DNA from: Paracamarosporium sp. OC-R06-R3
Taxonomy: Eukaryota > Ascomycota > Dothideomycetes > Pleosporales > Didymosphaeriaceae
Length of the DNA: 64,000 nucleotides
Direction: 5' to 3'
NCBI GenBank assembly: GCA_019828545.1
Contig: JACVRA010000109.1
Coordinates: 124,001-188,000, forward strand
Shown here: positions 11,982 through 23,097 of the stretch, piece after piece
Layout: each line of letters begins with the position of its first letter
Position numbering within the stretch: position 1 is the first letter of the stretch
Made by a program: the position numbers and the translations under genes
Notes under the pieces: model-generated
What the model was told of the DNA's origin: nothing
Seen by the model: only the letters and a program-made list of their open reading frames with translations
The model's database searches: none

Positions 11982-14900
11982 ATGCCGTCCCTTACTTTCA
12001 AGACCAAGTCTCACGAGACTGTCATCGATGACTCGGCCTATCCGGCAGTTTCATTCCCAGACTATGCGGAAGCACCACTTTCGCAGCAACTGGAGCCCAT
12101 CGCAGTGGTCGGCATGGGTAGGTTTTCGTAACATTGTTTTCTTCGATGCAGAACTAAATGTACCAGGATGCCGGTTGCCGGGCGATGTCAGCTCTCCTGC
12201 TCAATTCTGGGACATGATGATCAACCAAAAGACTGGACGAACTCCCAAGGTACCGTCGTCGCGTTTCAACATCGACGCCCATCTGCACAAGAACAATGAT
12301 CGCCCGGGAAGTTTCAATGTCCCCGGTGGTTACTTCCTCAACAGCAGCCTCCAGGAGTTTGACCCGACTGCGTTTGGCATCACCCCCATTGAGGCTATGT
12401 GGATGGATCCCCAACAGCGAAAGCTGTTGGAGGTAGTCTGGGAGACTTTTGAGTCTGCTGGATTGTCTCTCGAGAAGTTGGATGGCTCCAGGACTGCTTG
12501 CTATGTCGGAAGTTTCACAAGTGACTACCAACAGATGACCTTCAAGGAACCCGACTTCAGGCACTCGTATGCGGCCACGGGTGTTGACCCTGGTCTCATT
12601 AGCAACCGTATCAGTCACGCTTTCAACCTGAACGGTCCTTCAATTGTCGTCAACACAGCTTGCTCGAGTTCCGTTTACGCTCTTCACCATGCATGCAATG
12701 CTCTTCGCAACAACGAGTGCGAGGGTGCCGTTGTGGGTGGCACGAACTTGGTCCTCACCGTGGACCAGCACAGTGAGTGGCCCGCAAACTGTACTGTTCT
12801 CCTAGCTCACGAAATCTGCAGTGAATACCGCTAAACTCGGTGTTCTATCCCCGGACTCCACTTGCCTTACCTTCAACGCAGAAGCGAATGGTTACGGTCG
12901 TGCCGACGCCGTTGGCGCTGTCTACATGAAGCGTCTCAGCGACGCTATCAGGGATGGAGATGCCATCCGTGGTGTCATCCGTTCCAGTGCTGTCAACTCG
13001 TATGTCAACACTTCTTGTTGTCAGACGTCGTACTCATAATTCTCTTTAGGAACGGAAAAGTCGCTGGATTGGGCATAACTCACCCGGGTCATGACGGACA
13101 GGAGGACGTCATCCGGTCAGCCTACATTCGAGGTGGAAACCTTGATCCCAGACTCACCGGTTTCTTCGAGTGCCACGGTACCGGAACCTCCATCGGAGAC
13201 CCTCTCGAAGTCCATGCAGTCTCTAGGGCTATGAACGGACGCCGGTCGGCTGACGAGGCCCCTCTTCTCATCGGTGCTGTCAAGACCAACATTGGTCACT
13301 CTGAGGCAGCCTCCGGATTGTCTGCCCTCATCAAGGCCGTTTTGACCGTTGAGAGCGGCATCATTCCTCCCACCCGTGGTGTGGTCAACAAGAACCCTAA
13401 GATTCTCTGGGACGAGTGGAAGGTCGATGTCACGACTAAGCCGACTCCTTTCCCCGCTCATTTGCCCGTTAAGCGTGTCAGTGTCAACTCCTTCGGATAT
13501 GGTGGCACAAACGCCCATCTTATCGTCGAATCTGCTGAGTCTTTCGTCAAATCTCCCAAATACCTGACCGCTGTCACTGGGAAGAAGCCGGCACCACGAG
13601 ACCCCGTCGAGCAGAAGCGCCCGTACCTGCTTCCCTTGTCGGCCCACGAGAAGGGAACCTTGAAGCAGAACATTGCTGCTCTCAGCAAAGAGGCCTCCAA
13701 CTACGGACTCCTTGATCTTTCTTACACACTGGCGAACCGTAGGTCTCATCTGTCGAGCCGAGGTTTCACTGTGGCAAGCCACGCAACTCTTGAGACTGCC
13801 CTCAACGAAGACGCAAGCGCTTTCTCCTTTGCCGACAAGAAGAAATCTCCCACCGTTGGTTTCGTTTTCACCGGACAGGGTATGTTATTCTAGTTTCTTC
13901 CGACGCAATTTTGGGGTATCATGATTGCTAACAGATATTGCAGGTGCCCAGTGGCCCCGCATGGGTGCTGAGTTGCTCCAATACTACCCGAGCTTCCTCA
14001 AGACCATTAGGCACTTGGACCAGACCCTCAGCGTCCTTCCTGGCGGACCTTCGTGGAAGATTGAGGAGGTTCTGCAACTGCCAGCTGACCAGTCTCCTGT
14101 CAATGATGCTGAATACGCTCAGCCTCTTTGCACAGCAGTCCAGATTGCCTTGGTGCAATTGTTGGCTGCTTGGGGAATTACCCCCAAGGTGACCATTGGA
14201 CACTCTTCTGGTGAGATCGGTGCTGCATATGCTGCAGGCCTTTTGACTGCCTCCGAAGCCATGACCGCTGCCTACTTCCGTGGTAAGGCAGTCTCCTCTG
14301 TCAAGACTGACGGAGCCATGATGGCCGTTGGTCTTGGAGCAGAAGCAGTACAGCCATACATTCAAGATTTCGTTGGCCGTGTTTCAATCGCCTGCCACAA
14401 CTCGCCTGCCAGTGTCACTCTCTCTGGTGACGCCGAAGCTCTCGAGCAAGTCAAGACGAGCCTCGGCTCAATCTTTGCCCGTATTGTCAAGACAAACGGC
14501 AAGGCCTACCACTCCCACCACATGGCTCCCGTGGCTGCTATCTATGAGGAGTACCTGTTCAAGGCTGAAGCACATATCCCTAGTGATGTGAAGGTACAGA
14601 AGCCTGGTCGCATGGTATCTTCGGTCACCAACGCTTTGCTTCCTGAGGACGCTGTTGTGGACGGAGCCTACTGGAGCCAGAATCTTGCCAACCCTGTATT
14701 GTTCAACCAGGCGTTCCAGACTATCGCCACCAGCCCCGAGTTCGCCGATGTCGACATGTTCATCGAAGTTGGTCCTCACTCTGCCATGGCTGGTCCCATC
14801 AAGCAGATCAAGGGTGAGTTCGGATACAAGCACGACTATGCTCCCACTCTCCTTCGCAACACTGACTCTGCCGAACAACTGCTCAAGTTGGCCGGTGAGC

Positions 14901-17900
14901 TTTACTTGCGCGACTACAAGCCTCTTGATCTTGAGCGTGTCTCTGCGATTGAAGAAGAGAACAGCCTTCTCAAGGGTCAGTTCATCGTGGATCTCCCTAC
15001 CTACCAATGGACATACAAGAAGAATCTGTGGGCAGAGCCTCGTGCTGCCGCAGAGCACCGCCAGCCGACCCACGCCAGACACGATATCCTCGGCTCTCGA
15101 ATCCCCGGAAGCGGAAAGCCCATTTGGCGAAACGTTCTGCGCATCCGCGATGTGCCCTGGTTGAAGGGTCACTCCCTGGGTGGCGAAGCCATCTTCCCTG
15201 CTGCGGGTTATTTCTCTATGGCAATTGAGGCCCTCACCCAGCTTAACGAAATCAGTGACGCTCCTAAGGAAATCAAGGGCTTCACCCTACGTGACGTTTC
15301 GATCAAGCAGGCGTTGGTGACTCCCGACGATGATGATGGTATCGAGGTGCTGTTCACTATGGCTCCTTCTGTCAAGAACGAGACCGATTCTACGACCGAG
15401 TGGTTTGACTTCGCCGCTTCTTCCATTGCCCAGAACGGTGAACGTAAAGACCACATGGCTGGATCCATTGCAGGTATCACCCATGGCGAGAGGCCGTCTC
15501 CTAGGAATGTTCCCTTCCTTGCCAACCGAGCAAGTGGAAAGGCTTGGAACCAGGCTTTGAGGGAGGTTGGTTTCGATTATGGTGCCGGCTTCCAGGATAT
15601 GGACAACATCCGCTCTGACGGTGTCAACTACCAAGCCTCTGCCGATACCGCAGTCAGACAGGAATCTGGTGGCATGGTCGGAGAGTCGCGATATGTGATC
15701 CACCCGGGTATCCTCGATTCTTGCTTGCAACTCATTATCGTCTCTATCTACGCCGGTCGCATCAACGATATGACTTGCGGAGCTGTACCGATCCAGGTTG
15801 ACGAAGTTGCCGTTTACCCGCCAACTCAGCAGCAGCTCGATGACACGGCTGCAACTGCTTTCTCGTGGACTCACCAGAGAGGTCTGCGCAACTTCGAGAG
15901 CGGAACGGAGCTTGTTGCCAAGGACGGCACCCTGCTTATGCGCATCTCGGATATGCGTTGCACTGCGTATGAAGCTGCTGTGCCCCAGAAAGTCACTGCT
16001 GATGTCGACTCGCAACCCTACCAGCAGATGGTGTGGAAGCAGGATATCGGCCAGCTGCAAGCTGGTGAAGGTGCCGAGAAGCTCGACGCTGCGGCTCTTG
16101 CGCAGCTCGCTCTTTTCAAGACTCCTGAGGCTAAGATCCTCGAGATTGGCTCAAAGAATGCCACAAGCGTACTTCAACAGGCCAAGAATGCCCAGTACAG
16201 CATCCTCGAAAAAGACAGCTCTGTCGATGTCTCCTCATTCACCAATGCTCAAATTCTCGCCTCCGAACTGTCTGAGGTAGCCGAGAGCTCCTACGATTAC
16301 ATCATCGCCCCTGCCACCCTGCTCAACGATGAGGCCGCAACCGCAGGTATCCAGGCCGCTCTTAGTGCCGGCGGCAAAGTCTTCTGGGATGCCAAGGATG
16401 GTTCAGCTTCAGCTCCTAAGGATGCTGTCGTACTGCCCAACGCTTACATTTCGTCCAAGCCATCCGACGAGACCCAGGTGGAGAGCAAGCAAATCAAGAT
16501 TTACTACAAGGAGAACCCAACCCAGGCGCTTGGAGAGATCACCAGTGCATTCAAGACCATCGGTTATTCAGCAACGAGCCTTCCGCTCCAGGATGCCCTG
16601 AAGAACGCACCCACCAAGGAGAACGTCGTGGTTCTAGTAGACCTCGAGGGCCCTATTCTCCCAACAGTGACAGAGGATCAGTTCTCTGCGATCCAGTCCG
16701 TCATCGACAACGCTGCGTCCATTACTTGGGTCAGTGCTGGTGGTGTTCTCAACGGCAAGAGCCCTCACCACGCTATGATTGCAGGTTTGGCACGCTCTGT
16801 CAGGTCCGAACAGGCCATGCTCAGGTTCTCTACTCTCGACTTCGATGCTGACAACTCTTCCACTCAACGTGTTGCGCAAGTCGTGTCCGACATCGTGAGC
16901 GAACAAGTCAACAAGCCCCAGGGCCGCTATGAAAGCGAGTACAGCATTTCTCAGGATCAGGTTTACATCAGCCGCCTGGTCGACAACACAGACCTTAACA
17001 ACTTGTACTTTGCCAACACCGAGGCTATCCCAACACCATTGACAGATGACCTTCGTTTCCAAGGCAAGATCCGCAGCGGAAAGGTTTCTTTCGAGGCTGA
17101 CCCGCGATCGGAAGCTCTCTCGGCAAAGGAGGTTGAGGTCCGTGTTCTCGTCAGTGGTTTGACGCAAGATGGCGCCCGTGTCATCAACGGTACTGACTAC
17201 CCGACCACCTTCAGCCAGGAAATTGGTGGTCTTGTCACTGCCGTCGGATCTGATGTCAAGAACGTTGCTGTGGGAGATCACGTTGCTGGTTTCAACCTTG
17301 ACAAATTTGCAAGCTACCAGAAGGTCTCTGCTGATTTGGTACAGAAGGTTGCAGAGGGTGACCTGTCCAACGCTGTGTCACTGCTTACGCCTTTCGCAAC
17401 CGCTGTCCACGGTCTGAACTTGGCGAACGTTCAGCCTGGAGAGTCTGTTCTCATCCTGCAGGGATCTGGTACAGCTGGAGCAGCTGCAATCCAGGTAGCT
17501 CAGGCACTTGGCGGCATCCCCTATGTGGCTGTCGAGGACGACGTAGAAGCTCAACTTGTTGTCGCCTCACTTAACGTTCCCACCGAGCGCGTCATCGTCA
17601 CTCCCAACGGCTCTAAGCTTGCTCAGTTTGCAGAGCTCACCGGATCGTCGGGCCCCGATGTTGTCTTCAGCTCTGGATCGACAAACTCTGCTCTTGCACG
17701 CGAGGCTTGGCGATTCATCGCACCTTTCGGTCGCTTCGTCGACTCTGGTCGCAAGGAGGTCCTTAAGCGTGAGATGACGGACAATGTTCCTTTCCGTCGC
17801 GGCGCCAACTTCCTTTCCTTCGACATCTTCGACCTGTACAAGCACAAGCCCGCGGCTTTGTCTAAGACTCTGCAGTCACTGGCTTCCCTGTACCAGCAAG

Positions 17901-19186
17901 GCTCCATCTCGGCTGTTGGTCCTCTCTCCACGTTCCCTATTGCCGACATCCAGAAGGCAGTTTCATCCCTCAAGGACACCTTCACATCTGGTCGTACCGT
18001 GATCGAATACAAGGAGTCTGCTACTGAGTTCGCCTTGCTACCTTCCCGACCCACTGTTTCTTTCCGACCTGATGCAAGCTACCTTCTTGTCGGCTGTCTT
18101 GGTGGTCTGGGCCGTAGTCTCACCACCTGGATGACGAAGAACGGCGCTCGTCGTTTCGTCTTCCTTTCTCGTTCCGGTGCGGATGCCAAGGCAGCTTCTC
18201 TGCTTGTGCAAAGCCTCGAAGAGGCCGGCAACGATGTTCTGATCGTCCGAGGTGACGCATCCGTCAAGGAGGATGTCGAGCGCGCGGTTGCCAGCGTGGA
18301 CCCACAATTCCCTATCCGCGGTGTTATCCACGCTGCCATGGTGCTCCGAGATGGTCTGTTTGCGCAGATGCCGTACGCTGACTGGCAGACTTCGACACGC
18401 CCTAAGGTCCAGGGTGCCCAGAACCTCCACGATACCCTCAAGAACCAGCCCCTCGACTTCTTCCTCATGACATCTTCCGTCTCTGGTATCTTGGGTACCC
18501 CGGCCCAGTCCAACTATGCAGCAGCCAACTCCTACCTTGACAGCCTTGCGGCCCACCGCCGCTCTCTTGGCCTCAACGCAACCTCCATCATTCTTCCTAT
18601 GGTTCTTGGCGTTGGTGTCGTAGCAGAGAACTTCGGCATTGAGGACTCGCTCAAGCGCAAGGGTATGTACGGAATTGAAGAGGAGGAGCTCCTCGGTCTC
18701 TTCGAGGCGGCTCTCAATGCTGAGGCCGACCACGTGGCCGGCGGTCTTGACCCGCTGCGATTGAGCAAGGCACGTAACGAGGAGACGGAGAGCTTCTGGG
18801 AGGCGGATACGCGCTTCGATGTTTTGACCAACACGATGACGGCGGGATCTGCTGGTGGTGCGGGCGCGGCAGGCGACTCCATCATCGACTCTATCAAGGC
18901 AGCCGAGTCTCCTGCTGCTGCTCAGGAGCTCATCAAGGATCACTTCAACACCAAGATCTCTCGATTCTTGCTCGTCGACTTGGCCGACTTCGAGGACAGC
19001 CGTTCCGTGGCTAGCTATGGTCTCGACAGTATGATTGGTGCCGAACTGCGCACATGGATCTTCAAGGAATATGGATATGATATGTCCATCCAGCAGCTGC
19101 TGGCACCTTCCTTGACCGTTCCTGCATTCGCGGAGACTATCTGCGGCGTGCACGGCATTGGCGCTCCGGCTGCTGCTGCTCCTTAG
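11982..19186 (+). CDS. Highly reducing type I polyketide synthase (KS-AT-DH-psiMT-ER-KR-ACP)
   Basis: Core enzyme of the cluster, about 2,330 residues. Exons: 11982-12117, 12167-12772, 12822-12999, 13050-13879 and 13944-19186; all junctions keep the frame. KS (about residues 40-465): active Cys in NTACSSS near 211, His in ECHGTGT and in [24 protein letters not shown], then GHSSGE with the acyl Ser near 671. DH (about 960-1240): [10 protein letters not shown] with His near 992 and Asp in HPGILDSCL near 1173. The following 350 residues look like a decayed C-methyltransferase; only [12 protein letters not shown] resembles motif I. ER about 1620-1945, with GSGTAG as the nucleotide loop. KR about 1955-2170: [26 protein letters not shown] about 2246-2323, with YGLDSM carrying the pantetheine Ser near 2279. 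There is no thioesterase or reductase release domain, so release must be in trans or by cyclisation. Confidence 0.95.
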
Positions 19187-19936
19187 ATAAGGCGACGTGT
19201 CTAGACTCAACTCCATTCACATCCCTTTTCTAGGTGAGTAGAAAGCTATCGTGTGAGGGGGTTTCCTATAATCTGATAGACTGTAAAATAATTAATAGAG
19301 ACTGGTCATTCAAATGTTCTCGAGTACGGTGGAGTGAATTTTCATAGATCAATGTTCGTTACGTTATTGATCTATCATATATAGACCGCGTCATTCAGTA
19401 GGTTTCAGGTCTCACTGCTTCATGGGAGATGACTTTTCCATTTAACCAAGTAACTGGTTATCGCGCGAAAACACTGTGGACGTAGTCCTCAGCAGAGTGA
19501 ACTCTTACGCCCTATACAATCTCGGTAAGCCACGTGACGGTCTACAAGGGATTGACAAAACTGCCAAATTCTATCCGATTACATCTGTTCATAGTTTCGA
19601 AGTTGAATTCACATGGCCTAAAATAGAATTTGGCTTAGGAAATATTATAAATAGAATCTTGTCAATTGTTATTTTGCGAAAGTCGCATTTGCGCTGCTGA
19701 AACCATGGCAGCCCATGAACGGTGTCCATTGGCTTCGAATCCATGGGTATCACCCTCGCTCATGCTTTCAATCTTAAAAGTAAAGAGGAGAATAAAAAAA
19801 TCAAAATGGAAAAGGAAATAGAAAAGGCAAGGAGAAAACAAAACGAAACGAAATTAGAGAGAAAAGAAGGAAAAGAATACTATCAGTCATGTCAACGCTG
19901 GGTCTTCCGACTCTTTTGCGAAAACAAACACAACCC
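19187..19936. other. Region 3' of the PKS with a purine-rich tract
   Basis: No gene is seen. From about 19781 to 19880 the + strand is almost entirely A and G (AAGAGGAGAATAAAAAAATC-like), a strong strand asymmetry. This marks the likely right edge of the biosynthetic cluster. Confidence 0.45.
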
Positions 19937-20884
19937 TCAATCGTGACTGGACACATTCCTAATCTTCACTGTAGATCTATGATGCTCAATAGTGTACAGC
20001 CCAGTACTGACCTTGATTGTAGCCTCCGGCGTCTCGATAACATCCAATTCCATGTCTTTACCCTCTTTTCTAACCCTTATAACATCATCGATGATATACC
20101 GATTACCAGGAGGAAGCAAAACAGTCGTCAATTGGTTTGAAGGCCCTCTAGGCTGCATACGGATTTGGAAAGTCCTATTAGAGTGGGGAGTAGTGAAATA
20201 TTGAATGCCTTTTTCCAATCGCACTCGGTGTCCGAAACCCGTTTCAAGTATGTCTCCACGCCAGCGGGTGACGCGACGAGCCTCAAACATGGACCTAGCG
20301 TGGATATAGTACTTTATATGGACGTCTCCAGAATCCACAGGGTCATCCTTCGGGCCACCATGCAATGAAGCATCCGCTAAAAGGGCCGCTAGAAGGTTGA
20401 GTGTGTTCAATTCTCCAGGGTCGCTAATTCCTTCCCACTCATCATGTACGGCGTATATTGCTGCGGAAAGTATGGGTAGGGCTTTCTTGGGTAGAAATTC
20501 GACGAATATATTCGTCATCAAGTTACGTTGTATCTCTGTCAGGACTGCGTTTTGTTGGGATATGGCGTGGTACGCAAACATAACGATGGCTGAGGTGTAC
20601 GTGATAACTTCAATGCTTTGATTGGTCATCTCGTAGCCCGTTAGGATAGATCTCAAGATAAGACGCTCTTCCAAGCTTGGTCGCTCACCGTTTGTATTGC
20701 TAGTAACATCTTTAGCTTCCTTAAAAACGGAACCATTAATCACATTCCTGATCACCTCTTCAGCGTTGCTCCAATCTTCCTTCATTCTTTTTTGCATAGC
20801 GAAGGCTGCATCTCGAGTTCGGAGGTAGTAGTCTGATCGGTCTAGGTCGTCGAAGGGCACCACTGAACTGGATGATGGTTCCAT
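19937..20884 (-). CDS. Hypothetical protein, 315 residues
   Basis: A single open frame without introns. It starts MEPSSSSVVPFDDLDRSDYY, is alpha-helical in its first half, and has a basic, strand-rich second half (LPPGNRYIIDDVIRV, IKVSTGLYTIEHHRSTVKI). No domain is recognised, and there is no signal peptide or membrane segment. The ATG is immediately preceded by eleven copies of an 8-bp repeat. It points toward the PKS (tail-to-tail), and nothing ties it to the cluster. Confidence 0.6.
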   Translation of the reverse strand: MEPSSSSVVPFDDLDRSDYYLRTRDAAFAMQKRMKEDWSNAEEVIRNVINGSVFKEAKDVTSNTNGERPSLEERLILRSILTGYEMTNQSIEVITYTSAIVMFAYHAISQQNAVLTEIQRNLMTNIFVEFLPKKALPILSAAIYAVHDEWEGISDPGELNTLNLLAALLADASLHGGPKDDPVDSGDVHIKYYIHARSMFEARRVTRWRGDILETGFGHRVRLEKGIQYFTTPHSNRTFQIRMQPRGPSNQLTTVLLPPGNRYIIDDVIRVRKEGKDMELDVIETPEATIKVSTGLYTIEHHRSTVKIRNVSSHD

Positions 20885-20972
20885 GTCTGGTTGTTTGGTT
20901 GTCTGGTTGTCTGGTTGTCTGGTTGTCTGGTTGTCTGGTTGTCTGGTTGTCTGATTGTCTGGTTGTTTGAAT
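20885..20972. repeat. 8-bp minisatellite abutting the start codon of the 19937-20884 gene
   Basis: Eleven tandem copies of GTCTGGTT (variants GTTTGGTT, GTCTGATT, GTTTGAAT), exactly 88 bp, directly against the minus-strand ATG. The leader of that transcript would therefore be a run of AACCAGAC units, or the true start lies elsewhere. Confidence 0.9.
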
Positions 20973-21622
20973 GTCTGAGTGAGGGCACGTACTTCAAGGG
21001 GATTTTATATAGCTAAATCATGATAATTTGACCAGCATTGTGCTTCAAACATGTCTCGCAAGTACTTATATACTGAAACGTGTACTATGCAGTACTTGAA
21101 GATGAACAATGTCAATCAAACTATCTTAGTCCCTGGATATCGATCGTAGTGTATGCACAATAATAAACTATAAAATCAGCTTTCGCTGATTTGTGCATTT
21201 ACTATTCCTCTAGTGTTATTCAGTAGTTCTATTGACTAGGATTACTAAAATATCGTGAGGGCTAACACCGTTACACTGCTATAACGGGGCTGATAGTTTG
21301 TTTATAAATTCATCAGTAGAGCACGCACAAGATTTGTTCCCGCATTTTCCCTTCTATTACTAAATACTTCGTGAATATTCTTTGCACCTTGCAAGGTCTC
21401 AAACATCATTAATTATTACAGAATGCTAACTCTGCACAAATTCCACCGAAATATCGAAATTGTGTTAACCTATCTACTGTGAAATACTATTTGTACGAAA
21501 GTAAATGACATGAAAAACAGAATTGCTATTGACGCCTTTCGAAAGCTTCACAAATTATTCGGTAGGCATCGCTTTTACCACATCTTGCCATTGCACCGTG
21601 TGGAGGCATTTTCAGCAATACC
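20973..21622. other. AT-rich intergenic region
   Basis: No open frame of note and no recognisable repeat or transposon. Clearly AT-richer than the flanking genes. Confidence 0.5.
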
Positions 21623-22711
21623 TTATGTAGACTTAGTCGCCACCCAACTCCACCCATCACCCTTAACCTCTTTCAATATCCTCCTCTGAAGCTCTTCCCT
21701 GGTGTTTTCAAATTCTGCCCAAGCCTCCGTCTCCACAATCAAAGCGTGGTGCTCGATCAAATAACTCCTCATCTTGAGCGTCACAAGCATGCGGAATAAC
21801 AAAAAGCCTACACTTCCATCTTCCCCATCCCCGCCTGCGTTACTAAAGCTCAACCACCTGGCATTCGGTCGTCCATAGCTGATCAATGCTTCGAGAACAG
21901 CGTAATAGCATGCGATCAGACCGGGCGAACCGTCTTGATACGGCGAGGCCGGTGCACCCGGCTGGAACAAGTCGATAAAGTTTTTGTGAATAAGGTTGTG
22001 TATAAGAGCACATTCGGACTCGTAAGCTGTCTTGTCTGAGGTGATGTGCTGGCCGGTATGTGCATCGATATACGAGTCCTGTAGCGTGAATTTCGTATCC
22101 TCCATCCGGATATCGGTTCGTATAGCCAGTGTTAGTGCGACGATGCCTTCCCAAACAAACAGACGAGTGCCGCAGGTAGGACAGCAGTCCCTGTTATGAC
22201 CACGTCGGCTAATAGTTGCGCGAGCGATATGGTTGATGAAACAACGGAAGTGCATCCAACAGCCGCACGTGAGAGGAAGGTAAGTCGACCGGACGGTCGC
22301 CGCGTAGTGCAGTAGACCACATACCGAACAGAAGGAGTGATATATCTGAGGATTATCGTGTTCGGAGCGCCTGTGCAAAATATGGTTGTCGACGTAACGG
22401 AGAAGCGAAGGTAATGTAGAATTGTTGGATAAGGACTGTTCAGCAGCTTGTAACGTGACAGTCGAAGCCTCTCGCGTGGCAACCTGATCGTTGCGCAAAT
22501 TTGTAAACGCTGTTACCCCACTGCCGTGTACGTGTTGATCCGATGGTATGTTGTGTGAGTGATTCTGTGTTGTCGCTTCACAATCGTCTTTGACATGACG
22601 TAGGTGTGTGGCAGGGACACACGGTTCATAAGGTGGCATAAGCGGACCAAGAGAAGCAGGAACGTAAGTCAGGGCCGCTGTAGCAAGCGACTGCATGGTT
22701 GACTCCAACAT
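21623..22711 (-). CDS. RING-like zinc-binding protein, 362 residues
   Basis: Single-exon frame. At about residues 128-185 it has a RING-type arrangement: CSVC, then LTCGCWMHFRCF, then CCPTCGTRLF. This would coordinate two zinc ions as in E3 ubiquitin ligases, though the spacing departs from the canonical C3HC4. The N-terminal 110 residues are low-complexity and His/Ser/Thr-rich; the C-terminal half is helical with no domain I recognise. One of four RING-like genes in this window. A role in ubiquitination is inference. Confidence 0.7.
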   Translation of the reverse strand: MLESTMQSLATAALTYVPASLGPLMPPYEPCVPATHLRHVKDDCEATTQNHSHNIPSDQHVHGSGVTAFTNLRNDQVATREASTVTLQAAEQSLSNNSTLPSLLRYVDNHILHRRSEHDNPQIYHSFCSVCGLLHYAATVRSTYLPLTCGCWMHFRCFINHIARATISRRGHNRDCCPTCGTRLFVWEGIVALTLAIRTDIRMEDTKFTLQDSYIDAHTGQHITSDKTAYESECALIHNLIHKNFIDLFQPGAPASPYQDGSPGLIACYYAVLEALISYGRPNARWLSFSNAGGDGEDGSVGFLLFRMLVTLKMRSYLIEHHALIVETEAWAEFENTREELQRRILKEVKGDGWSWVATKST

Positions 22712-23097
22712 GATTTAGTGTTGTAGGTCGAGCGTAGAGTCGCAGGCCTGGGAATAAGTACTTGATTATAGGTGAGCACTTACAATGGTCTGTCAACTTC
22801 AGGCTTGTGGTTAAGGCAGACAAGCTTTACAAGTGACATGAGGTGAAGAGTGAAGGTATAAAACTATACAATAAGAGAGACAACGAGCGAAATATGCGAC
22901 TTTTAGAAGGCGGTTCAGTAATGTGTATTAGTGTCCCATGTGCAGAATCAAGCCATAAGCATGGCTCAATCTGCGTCAATATCCGCTATACTAGAGTAAC
23001 ACGGCACCCAAAGCTCACGGTATACATGCCCAATATGCAGCCTCCAGGACCAATGATCATTAGCCTACTGTCGACTTCACCTAAGATGCCCTAAGCG
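22712..23097. other. Short intergenic region
   Basis: Spacer between two minus-strand genes. Open frames here show no domain. Confidence 0.45.

Noticed and set aside
15207..19216. Long minus-strand open frames opposite the PKS (up to 392 codons)
   Set aside because: Produced by codon bias of the PKS coding strand; they carry no recognisable domains.
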